Of a stretch of DNA of 64,000 bases, positions 24,301 to 34,288 are shown in pieces; positions within the stretch are counted from its first letter, which is position 1; each line of letters begins with the position of its first letter. Made by a program: the position numbers and the translations under genes. The notes beneath the pieces were generated by a model that ran no database searches, was not told the origin of the DNA, and saw nothing but the letters and a program-made list of their open reading frames with translations. The stretch covers positions 1,444,501 through 1,508,500 of the forward strand of contig JAKOGI010000024.1 of the NCBI GenBank assembly GCA_029747015.1, given 5' to 3'. This DNA is from Carnegiea gigantea (taxonomy: Eukaryota > Streptophyta > Magnoliopsida > Caryophyllales > Cactaceae).

Positions 24301-24876
24301 CAAGCAAAACTGTAAAATTAAACAGAGTACTCATGGTACCCGCTAAATAGTTTTAGGTGAATTCAAATGTAAGTGCGTTGGGTTATTTATGCTTGTGGAC
24401 TTGATACCGAAGTTAATCTCTCAAAGAGAAAATCTTACATGGCTATTGCATGGACTTCAATTTAATGACACACAACTAATTGCTAAAACTGGAGTTTAAG
24501 ATACTTGTATGTGTGGATCAAGAGTGAAATTTGAGGAGTATCACAAAAGAATCAAATTTAATCACTTTGCATCAATTTACGGTGCTCAATGGGTAAATCA
24601 ATCAGCACATGTTCTAAAAGAATAAACGTAAAGTTGGGTGATATAGCACAAGATATGATATACAATAGGATGCCAAGTCTCAGCTTTGATGTGGTCAAGA
24701 GAACTGTCTAACAAAGCTAAAAACAAAGAAGAATTTTAAATATGCCTCTAGCCAATCTCTTTCAAGATTGAAAATCTTTAGTATGCAATTTGATTTAGCT
24801 GATAGGATTAGATCACATAGGTAGTATTTTCTGCATTTCATAAATTAGAAATTATATAACATGTTCATGTCATAGA
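21365..24876. other. Unresolved inserted DNA inside the LINE
   Basis: This block separates LINE RT from the Cassandra LTR. It begins (G/T)GTAATGCGCTAAC, which would suit the end of a minus-strand LTR, and 23340-23540 reads like plant LTR leader sequence on the minus strand. I find no second boundary, no PBS and no protein domain. It includes an imperfect trinucleotide repeat (22330-22600). Its origin is open. Confidence 0.35.
22330..22600. repeat. Imperfect (ATT)n / (CAT)n low-complexity tract
   Basis: About 270 bp is dominated by ATT, TAT and CAT triplets with interruptions. An open frame at 22342-22650 over this tract is only isoleucine- and leucine-rich low complexity and is not a gene. 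Confidence 0.7.
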
Positions 24877-24942
24877 TGTAGTACCCAGTGACTACTCATA
24901 TCACGAAAGGTGTACCTTCGTTTTCGGGGAACCTACTTTTGT

Positions 24943-25022
24943 GAACTCTACAATTAAGCGTGCTTGCTCTGGAGAAATTTTAAGATGGGTGACCACTTGG
25001 AAAATTTTCTAGGCAGTGTGTG
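24943..25022 (+). promoter_or_regulatory. 5S rRNA-derived Pol III promoter region in Cassandra LTR
   Basis: GAACTCTACAATTAAGCGTGC (24943-24963) parallels the 5S A-box region, and AGATGGGTGACC (24983-24994) parallels the intermediate element and C-box. The text between and after is clearly diverged, so this is not a 5S gene. In Cassandra these boxes are thought to drive Pol III transcription. Confidence 0.75.
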
Positions 25023-27709
25023 GTGGCAATGAAGCTTGCTATAAAGATTTGTTGTGATTTGTGGTTGTAACACCCCTAGCCCCTAGGGCCAAAAGCGTTA
25101 CGTTTTCTTAACTTTCTACCTAAATTTTGGGACAAAACGGATAAAATTTCCCCTAAAAACTGACCGTTTCCAGGCTATAAGCCTTACAATAAATCCCTGC
25201 AATTTAATGGAAGCGAAAAACATTTAAAAAAAGCTCAACGGCCACACGCCGGAGTTCATAACTCAACGAGCCACTCGCTCAGAGTACACCAACCAGATTA
25301 ATTCATGAATAAAGAAGAAATGAAAGATACAACTTAACGGTTCACACAATCGGATTATTGGGGTTTACATCCTAAAACATAACTAATTTTAATCAAAAGA
25401 CATCGAACTAACTAAATGGTTGGCTCATAAGGCCGTACAGAGTGACTCATAAACAATATGCATTACATGAACTTAGAATACCTATTTACAAACATTTCAA
25501 ACTGAGAATACATAACGTGACTTCATTAAACACGTAAGATCCCCTTAAATGAGTACAAACGACAACTTGCAAGTATGAACAGATTCCATCTTGACATAGC
25601 TGATTCAACTTTTTCCTGTTATAAAGAAAACTTGGGGAAAAGGGGAAAGAGTAGTGGGAGGAGCAACCACACGCTCAGTGAGTGTCCTCCAACCCCCTTA
25701 AAACCAAAACTATTGCAGGTAGTAATATCTTTAATAGTCACATATCACGTGTTCATACTTTACTATCATATTAGGCGTTCATAAAACCCTTATGGAAGGA
25801 TCGCTGAACAAAAACTTCATCTTAACCACTCAAACATATTTCTAGATCCTTCAATGACTAAGTTTCTTTAATAACAAGTAGTTAAGCACATAAGCAAGCA
25901 TCGAGGGTTAAGCATAGGGATCTTTCTTTTTATAACATAACTTCTTAGCATTCCATTTAAACTACACATGAACCATCATTCATATGATGTGCACATAAGG
26001 TTATCTCTTTTCATAATCACACTTTTCTTGGCATTTCATTCATATAATATACATAAGGCACACATAAACACGTATCAAGCATTTATATATTATTAATCAT
26101 CATATTAAGCTACATGACACTCTTGTAGGCTATTCACATATCAACGTTCATTCTTTTGGGAGAGATGCCTTCGTTCATGGAACTTTTAACATGTTATAAC
26201 TTTCTTTCTCAATTCATGCACTTTGAATCAGATAGGTTTGATATGGATAAGGATAAGGCCACATGATATTAGAATCTACATTCAACCATACTTAAGAATC
26301 ATTCCGTAAAGCACCCATTAAAAACTTTCTTTCTTTCATTGAATATATTTTTCTCGACCTCTTGAGGCTCTTGATCTTTTAAAAGAGGTTTCATTTCGTA
26401 TTGGTCATACAACGACCCTTATAAGCTTTTCATACTTCATTCCATATGGCCTCTTAGGGCCCATAAAAGAACTTCCTTTCCTTTTGAATCGTTTAAAATG
26501 GCAAAGGCCAATTGTTTTTCTTAACTTAGTATGAAAATACTTCTGGCATAAGATTATTTAGGTGCTGATTGGGTGAGATCTATTCTCAACCCCATAGTGA
26601 GACCTATCACTCACACTTAAACTCTTACTCCCGGGATGGCTACATCTAACATATCAAATTATTACATCAACCCTCGTCAGGGTCTCTAGGGTTTCCGGAC
26701 CTTTCCCTAGGTTAACATCGTTCATTTCATATTGTCCGAAGACCACTTTAAAGCGTATGGGCCATAACGGCTAATAATTTTGTTGTGCCTTTTGGTAAAA
26801 TCGTTTAACATGCAACTCACACCATTTCTAAAACATTTTAGGGATTCCTACCAAACATTGTTTGCGTAGCTAAAGTAGGTCATTGCTCGCTGCTAGACAT
26901 GGCTATTATTCATTTAAAACATATGAAAAGTCCTTTACATCACCTTTACACACACATGTTACATCTTAAACATACAAGGGAAAGGGGATACACATATCAC
27001 AATTAAACGCTTCGTAATCATTTCAACACAATGAGCCACACATGACCTCGCAATCCACACGATTGTGGTCAATTCACAACCCGAACTCCCTCTTCACAAG
27101 CACCATACCACAAGGACCTCGAACCACTCATAGTTCTTCCTCAAACCATCCAACTACCATCTCGGTTTTATATTTTACTAATCCTATCATATTCTCAAGC
27201 TAGGTTAAAAAGGAGATAGGGTTTAGGTACTCACCTGGTAAGCATCACCACTCAACGGTGGGTTATAGCAAGCATACGAACGCATACGCATCATTATAAT
27301 GACATATAAACCATAACATCTCATTTAACAATTAGCAGGCCGTTACAGGGTAACTAAGCATACAAGCATATGAACACATATATACCATCATATTCATGTA
27401 TAAACCATAGCACTTTATCTAGCAAGTCAAACACGATTGGGTTTTTAAACATTTATTATTTATTTCGGAGTTAGTGAGCCGTTATGGGGTAGTTACGCGC
27501 ATAAGTAACCATAGAGTGGCTAAACATTTATATACGTCGATTTTAAACTCGTACGATGCAATTCGAAGTTCACAAATGGTCATGGAGCGGCTAAACATTC
27601 ATATGCATTGATTTTACACGCGTACCATTCAATTCGAAGTTAGTTTCTAGGCATGATTCGACTTAAAGCTTTAAGTTTGAATTATCTAGTTAAGTTCGAA
27701 CCTCAGCCA

Positions 27710-28200
27710 AACTTTATATTGATTCATTTCGATGCTAAACATATATTGATTCAAATCGAAGCTAAGCATGCATAATTCATTCCGAATTAATATTTCAGGC
27801 ATAATTTACATATATTGATTTGAATCGAAGCTAAGCATACATAATTCGGAATTGATTCGAATCGAAGCTAAGCATACATAATTCATTTCGAATTAATATT
27901 TCAGGCATAATCTACGTTAATTAATTCGAATTGAAACTAAACATATATAAACCACTTCGAATTAACATTTCAGGTATAATTTACGTCAATTGATTCGAAT
28001 GGAAGCTAAACATATGTAAATCACTTCGAATTAACATTTCAAGCATAATTCACCTAAATTGATTCGAATCGATGCCAAAACATATCTAAATCGTTTCGAA
28101 TTAACATTTCATGCATAATTTACCTAAATCGATTCGAATCGAAGTTAAACATATATAAATTGCTTCGAAATTAAATCTCATGCATGAACTAACAAAATTG
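27710..28200. repeat. Tandem array of ~69-bp units with palindromic cores
   Basis: About seven imperfect units share GATTCGAATC (a perfect palindrome), then GAAGCTAAACATA, then CTTCGAATTAACATTTCAGG-like text. A clear unit-to-unit spacing near 69 bp is visible between about 27985 and 28120; the first units are shorter. It sits in the middle-right of the 4.3-kb LTR-like element. Confidence 0.72.
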
Positions 28201-28559
28201 TTCCACTTCGAAGCTAAGCATGTATGTTTCATCTCAGAATCCAATCTCAGGCAGTGCATTCTAACAAATTTGGCTACGCTAGTCTAACATGCAACATCGA
28301 TTCTGCTAAAACGTTTGCGAAATTAATACTAATTTAGGAGGTGAGGAATACCCACTTCGATCCTAGCTTAGGGCACACAGATTAGCTGGATTTGGAGCAA
28401 ATTCGAACACCAATTGCTCAAAGTCTCCTCTGTCGTTTGCGCAATTCACGACCTAGCCCCGACCCACAAACCTAACTCGCGATTTCTGAGAATTTTAGGC
28501 ACAATTTAGAAGAATTTAGGGTGAGGATCGAATTTATAGAAGGAGAAGAGGTTCGAATT

Positions 28560-28734
28560 CACCTCGCATGCCCTAAAACGGATGGATGTTCGGCCGAGCT
28601 CGTGTCGATTCGCCCCTGTCTGCGGCCGGTTCTAGCCCAGTCACGCATGAGGTGGTTCGCCGGCCTTGGCTGCAATGGTCGCCGGCGTGGTCGCGGCTCC
28701 TCGAGCCCTCTCCGCTCCTTCTCACTCTCGCTCC

Positions 28735-28771
<37 letters not shown>

Positions 28772-28900
28772 GCAGTGTCACGAGGGTCGGCCGGTGCTTG
28801 ACTTGCCGGTGCGCCGCCGTCGACCTCGGCCCCGGCTCACCGTCCGGTGGCCCTCCCCTCTCTCTGGTGTGATGTCGTGGTCGGGGTGGGGGTACCGTGA
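28560..28900. other. GC-rich CpG-dense segment of the long LTR
   Basis: Base composition switches from AT-rich to strongly GC-rich with many CG dinucleotides. Overlapping open frames on both strands (for example 28521-28937 and 29009-28722) reflect this composition and show no domain. It may be the promoter or leader part of the LTR; that is inference. Confidence 0.5.
28736..28768. repeat. (CT)n microsatellite
   Basis: An uninterrupted CT dinucleotide run of about 16 units lies within the GC-rich segment. Confidence 0.85.
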
Positions 28901-29463
28901 AGAGCTTGAAGAACCCCCCCTTGCGTTTTTCTGCTGAGAAGAAGGGGCTTCGGCCCCTTTTGTCCCTTCTCTCCCCTTTTTTTGACTCAAGCTGATCAAT
29001 AATTGGCATCGCTAGTCTAGTTCATATCCCGAAGTCTAAACCCGAATCACTAATACGACCTTCTATCGACTATTCGTTCCCAAGTATGTCGAGGTTCGAT
29101 TTCCATAAACCTCGAAACTAATTTTAAGGTTGAAATCCTAATCATATTCGGGAAATGACTAAATAAATCGAATAACGACTAAATTAAACTATCGATATAA
29201 TTTAAGGACAAAAACAGCACGAATTAACTTTAAAATGAATAATAACAATAATAATCCCTTTTTAATAAAATTATAGCTCCCGAAAGCATATTAATAATCA
29301 TTTAACTTATATAGTTACTAAAAATACGATTTTAGAACGTAAAAAAGAAATTTAGTTAGCTTAACGGAAAACGAAAATACGGGGTCTTACAGTGGTGCTA
29401 GTCAATGATCCTTGAAGTTATTCCTGATAAGTGTCCACAACCTAGAAGGGTTGGGTTGTCACA

Positions 29464-30218
29464 ATAGGTATGGAATATAGTGCCTGAAGCTAATTGGTTG
29501 TGGATCAAATGGGTTAATCACTACCATTTAATAGGGCACACCATTTGGAGTTGTAATCAATCAGCCAAGGACAGTAGATGTTGGAGGAAAATACTCAAAG
29601 TCGGAGATCTCATTCAACTTAGCTTTTGTCCTGCAACTGGTAAATTGTTGCAATCTATTACTGGTATACATTTTGTCACTTCAAGGTACAGTGGTTAAAG
29701 GGTAACAAATCTCAGGTACCTTGGTCTGGGTTAATATGGCACAAAGCAAGATTACCTAAATGTGCCTTCATCCTATGGTTCGCATTACAACATAGGCCAC
29801 TCACAAACGGCAAATTAGAGGTCTTTGGAGTTCACCATGGTGACTAGTCTTGTGTCCTGCGTGGTGAAGAGAATGAAAAGCATGAGCATCTCTTCTTTCA
29901 ATTCACCAAGACTGTTTTACTATAGGTGTTGAGTGAGCCTTTACACATCCAGTTTAGATTTGGGCAATAGGAGCACTGGCAGCAGATCATCATGACCCAG
30001 GTTGGTTAAAGAAGACAGCTGCACAAATTGTTTATAGCCATAACTGTTATTGTTTATCGTTGTTGGTGGGAGACAAATAGGAAATTTTTCTCCTGATTGT
30101 GGGAGAGGATACTAGACCACCTGGAAAACTATAAATATGGAGGTTTATAAGGGTACGCCATGATTGTTTGATGCATAACACTTTGCTTGGTTGAATAGAT
30201 GAGCTTACCTTCCTACGG
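29464..30218 (+). pseudogene. LINE ORF2 C-terminal region with zf-RVT (decayed)
   Basis: The reading restarts with VWNIVPEANWLWIKWVNHYHLIG (29470-29540) and SRCWRKILKVGDLIQ (29575-29620), the linker of plant LINE ORF2. It continues with VPWSGLIWHKARLPKCAFILWFAL (29720-29795), then CVLRGEENEKHEHLFFQ (29855-29905), the zinc-binding RVT domain with its C..C..H-E-H-L-F-F signature. The last readable part (30000-30210) is weakly similar to LINE tails. Frameshifts and stops are present. It ends directly at the poly(A) tract. Confidence 0.82.
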
Positions 30219-30231
30219 AAAAAAAAAAAAA
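30219..30231 (+). other. LINE poly(A) tail
   Basis: Thirteen A residues directly follow the decayed ORF2, marking the 3' end of the LINE. I did not find a matching target duplication upstream. Confidence 0.75.
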
Positions 30232-32889
30232 GCTTAATTTTGACATGAAACATTGTTTTAAGAGTCTCCTGAATGTGATATGTGCTTTAGATGTTTACAT
30301 ACATTTTGACCTCAAGGCATATTTTTATAGTTAAGGTTCATCTGATTGTACGTGGTTGGTTGCCAAATATCTCTTATTTGCTTATAGTAATGTTAGGTGA
30401 CTGGAATGACAAGTCCTTTAAGTCATTAAGTACATAAAGGGTTCAATACTAAATTTCAGCATATTGAGCTCTCTTAGTCAAGGTCTTCGACGGGCCTATC
30501 AAAAGATGACCTTTGCAGGAGTTAAGACAACTCAACAACTTGGAATATTCTTAATGCGCCTTCATATTACTCTTGTCAAATTCACTAACTCCAGAAAATG
30601 ATATCAATGTATATTATTAAATTAAATGAATATTTGCATTTTAATGATGAATAAAAGTAGGATAAATTATGTACTAACATCATTTTTCTTTTAAGCAATG
30701 ATTGCTATGCTCTTTGCTCCTAAATAAAACTAATGAATCGGGTAATATACTATTTAGTTAAATTCTTTTGAATTTAATTAACTATTCATCTTGTTAATCA
30801 CCAGTTTATCTCTCAAAAAGTAATAGGGTTAGCATGCAGGTCATTCTTTCAATGTGGAGAATTAAGAGTGTTGGTCCCTCATGAAAAAGTCAAATCACCT
30901 ATAAAGGGTGAATCAGGTGATAAATAAGACTATGGTATACAACCATTTGATAAAATCAGTAACAACTATTGGTAAGCATGGACGATCGTTTACCGAACCA
31001 ATCAAGGTGAACCAAGACATAAGCTGGAAATAAAGTCAGAATTAGATAATATGAATATGAAGAAGACATAGAGACAGCAGGATTTTCACAAGCTTCACCC
31101 AAATCAACCTTGTGTTATGTCCCCACCCAAGGTGCTTCCTTTACCATAGGAGTCAGTCAATTCACTGTCACTAATGATACTTTGAGACGTGTCCTCTAAC
31201 TCCTTGCTTAAACTCAGCTTTTCCTCAAGGAACTATGAGAAGCCCAACATCTTGAGTTCCCTAACTCCTAAAAGTGCAATGGTCCTTGCTACCTATAGAA
31301 TTTCCTCTAACCACTATGTAGCAGCTTTTATGGTATTTGATAAGACCACCCGAGCTCTTCCCAACAGACATAATTTTCTCAACACACTATGACAAGCTAA
31401 AATCCTAGAGCTCACAAATGCTCCGGAGGACAACGTTCTTAACACAAAAGTAGTGATTTTCACTCCTTTTTGTTACACCTATAGTATAGAGAATTCAAAT
31501 CAGTGAATGTAGGGGTTACAAGCTCAATATAGTGTGCTCGCTTTTTTATTTGTAGATCCTGTTTACAGTACTTGAACGATCGGATGCAAGTGATATATTC
31601 GTTATGCTCACTCTCAGTCTCAGCCCTTCATCTTGTGTTGCAATAGTATACTTTGATAGCTACATAGGGGAGCTTAATCCTTTACTTCTTTGACAAATTC
31701 CCTATGTTTATGCTTAATTTACCTGTTCCTTTGAGGGAATAATCTATTGTCACCTCTCCTATGAAATCAGTTGTTACTGATCAGCTTAATTAGGGCGCCT
31801 GATAGAAACGTTCCCTGGCATCATTTAATGCTTGATGATGGCAGCTGTCCATTTCTCTAGCAGTTTCGAAAGTGAATTTACTTGTTTGTGAGTGACTGAT
31901 TTTTTTCCATGCCTTAGTCAAGAGCAATTATGTGAGTGTTCTTTGAGAATTGTAACAACGAAAAAGATTAAGTATAATTAATCTTTTTTATTGATAATTC
32001 CATCCATATGGAAGTCAACACTACTGACAGAATGTCAAAGAATATTTTTTCTCAGAGAACGAATGCAATATGCAACATTTAATGTGAGTCTGGGTATCAC
32101 AAACTCAATGTGAAATAAAAGATCGTGCAGTAATAAATGCACTGAGCATGCGACTATGGCTGCACATACCTTGATGCAAAATTTTATATCTATATTTTTG
32201 GTTTCTTTGAAAATATGTATCACACAGTCATTCTAACTGAACTCTGACTTATCTTCTTGCTTTCCAACAAAACTGTCCTCTAACTCTTTCATCCTTAAGG
32301 ATCCTAACGATCTCCACCTTTTTAATGAAAAGCAACCAATCTATTCAAAACTGAATGTAGGATGATATGTTGATATCATAACACAAATTAAAATAGTCTA
32401 AGACATTGGAAACCCTCTGTATCTCTAATTCTCCCCTATAATCATGACAGTAAGTTGTTGTACCAATCTTGCGTACCTGTTTGGAAATAACCAACTACGG
32501 TTCTTGTCCCCATGACGTGAGCAATAATAATGTATAAAGAAAATTGTAGGAAAATATGACATTAATTACCATTAGAAAGAAACACGATGCATTGGAGGAC
32601 ATTCACAGAAGAAAGTCCTTCAGTTAGAGGGTAAATTGACCAAGTCATTGGAAGGAAACTGAAACGAAAAATTTTGTCATTTGAATAGTACACATTGTTC
32701 AACATGGAAAGTGAGAGGACAAAGGGGTCATAAACACCCACATCAGTGAAATGCAGAAAAAATAAATATTGTAAAGGTATTGCATCATTAAGGTGGTAGT
32801 CTGAATCAAACGATTTGAGGGAAGAGAAGAGAGAACATTAGAGAGAAGGAGGTTATATCATTTCTTGGTGGCTGATGACATAGGAGAAG
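30232..32889. other. Unassigned stretch
   Basis: No gene or element boundary can be supported. Short open frames (for example 31189-31392 and 32223-32035) show no domain, and composition is ordinary AT-rich plant intergenic sequence. Confidence 0.4.
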
Positions 32890-34288
32890 AGGTAGTCCTT
32901 GCAGATCTTGGAGCAAGAACACCAATAAGAGGAAGGGTTAGTCTCAAATGTTGTCCAAGCGTTCCTAGAGTGCTTCTTGGCAAAGCCCTTGTTAGAGCTA
33001 ATTAGAGGCTTTGGTTCCTAATCCTTTGTCTCTTTAGACTCCCCTAAAAAGATAACGACTTTGCCATCTAATCCTCTAAGAGACTCCTCTCCATGCATAA
33101 TGGTGAGCACCTTTACCTTTTCATCCAGATCAGGGATTTCAACATGAAGGTCTGTACTTAAACCATTCAGCCTAGTCATATTTGACATCATTTGGTTAAA
33201 TAATGCAGTGAGTCTAGAGTTTTCACTCTGGAGAAGGGCACCTAGAGTTTGAATAGCTCACTTCGACTATGGTGCCCTAACTTTGAAATCTTATTCACAT
33301 ATCTCGTGTTCTCCCATGTATCAGGCAAGTCATCAAGATGGGCCAACTTATCCCTAATTTTCTCATACTCCAGGTTTAATAGAGTGGGCTCATCAATAAC
33401 ACTAGAAGGTTGCTTGACAAGCTCCTCCTATGAGAGAGGAACACTGAACTATTTGAACATGAGAGTGAGAAGATTTTGCTACGACAAAGGTGAATTCCTT
33501 TTAAGGAGGCCTATGGCTATGCTCTCTATATAGGATAGGATCATGCAAGGTAAGCTAGCATCATAGGGCTCTAGGATTTTATACAAAAGATTGACAACCT
33601 GGTCATTATGGTTTTCTCTAGAAAATATGATAAGAAGTAGACCGCAGATTACAATGTATTCAAGATCCTAGCCTCAAAGTAGAAGGAGATACAAGAGAGA
33701 TCAAGTTCTTTCTTTTTACTTCTACTATATTTTTTCAAGAATTTAGTGGAGGCTTCATAGTCAAAGACGGTACAAATTAGATATTTTTGATGGTTTGTCC
33801 TTAACCATTCTCTAAACTCGTTTATAATGAATTCAATTTTGACATCCTGACCAAAAAGGAGTGATAAGCACATTCTTTAGAAAGTTCCTTCTTATGATTG
33901 ACATACTTCATCCCCTAAGTGGAAGATCATCTTACCGCCCAAGGATTGCTCTTAGACTAGAAGCTTTATCCACTATTTTTAAAAAATTCAAGCTCAAGAT
34001 TCTGCCCAGCTGCTGAAGTGTAGATTTTTGAAGAATGATATCTCACTACCTCAAACTTTGTGAATAGGAGGAGGGAAAGTTGATAGGAATATAAGTATAA
34101 CTTGCTTCACCTTCATTGTCCTTATCTCTGGTTTAAGATCCATAGGAAGAGCGACACTTTCTATTGGTCAATCAATCTTCTTTGGCAAAGAGTCACAAAT
34201 AGTTTCAGCTCCTCTTGTTAATTGAATTTGAGGCTTCCCTTGGTGTAGGTCTATTATTGCAGGCACTTTGATTTTACCCATGGTGAAA
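32890..34288 (-). pseudogene. Decayed unrecognised protein-coding region
   Basis: A good-looking plant leader (CTCTCTCTTTCTCCC, about 34325-34300) precedes a start near 34282 reading MGKIKVPAIIDLHQGKPQIQLTRGAETICDSLPKKID. Further pieces follow in shifting frames. One is a 74-residue open piece (33873-33649) with EFREWLRTNHQKYLICTVFDYE. Another is IDEPTLLNLEYEKIRDKLAHLDDLPDTWENT (about 33400-33310), and then LFNQMMSNMTRLNGLSTDLHVEIPDLDEKVKVL (about 33215-33110). The last pieces look coiled-coil-like. I do not recognise the family. It may be the ORF of another retroelement, because leader and decay match its neighbours, or a dead host gene. Confidence 0.45.

Larger units (their letters stand above)
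25066..29391 (-). mobile_element. 4.3-kb LTR-like element (probable long solo LTR)
   Basis: The ends are TGTAACACCCC and GGGGTCTTACA, an 11-bp terminal inverted repeat with one mismatch. The block is flanked by perfect GTGGT duplications (25061-25065 and 29392-29396). Five-base duplications plus TG...CA ends point to LTR retroelement integration. No PBS, gag or pol is seen, and no internal direct repeat pair marks two LTRs, so a very long solo LTR fits best. On the minus strand it starts TGTAAGACCCCG, a common Ty3/gypsy LTR start. It holds a GC-rich, CpG-dense segment (28560-28900), a (CT)n tract and a tandem array. The family is not identified. Confidence 0.75.
24877..29463 (+). repeat. Cassandra-type LTR with 5S-derived sequence, split by an insertion
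   Basis: The two parts 24877-25065 and 29397-29463 together make a 256-bp LTR, TGTAGTACCC...GGTTGTCACA. This is the size of Cassandra TRIM LTRs, known for carrying a 5S rRNA-derived region. The flanking 5-mers ATAGA (24872-24876) and ATAGG (29464-29468) could be its target duplication. Only one LTR is seen, so it is a solo LTR or a remnant. The middle 25066-29391 is a separate element with its own GTGGT duplication. The Cassandra call is by recall of the family's 5S-like core and tail; no alignment was run. Confidence 0.78.
13640..30231 (+). mobile_element. Plant LINE (L1-like), opened by two insertions
   Basis: This non-LTR retrotransposon is on the plus strand. Its own segments are 13640-15522 (ORF1, endonuclease), 19724-21364 (RT) and 29464-30231 (zf-RVT end and poly(A)). 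The intervening blocks 15523-19723 and 21365-29463 are later insertions. The protein reading resumes sensibly across both: SWLQKG-type sequence after the first, and ...ALVAKQ / VWNIVPEANW after the second. It ends in 13 A residues at 30219-30231. The sum of its own parts is about 4.3 kb, somewhat short for a full plant LINE, so internal deletions are likely. The 5' end is approximate. Confidence 0.85.

Noticed and set aside
24943..25022. A 5S rRNA gene
   Set aside because: Only the internal promoter part is recognisable and the rest is diverged. Position within a TGT...ACA unit fits a Cassandra LTR.
27710..28200. A CRISPR array
   Set aside because: Repeats are imperfect and head-to-tail with no unique spacers; the DNA is plant nuclear.
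28521..29009. Overlapping open frames on both strands as candidate genes
   Set aside because: They follow from high GC content and a CT repeat inside a long LTR. No domain is visible and frames overlap on both strands.
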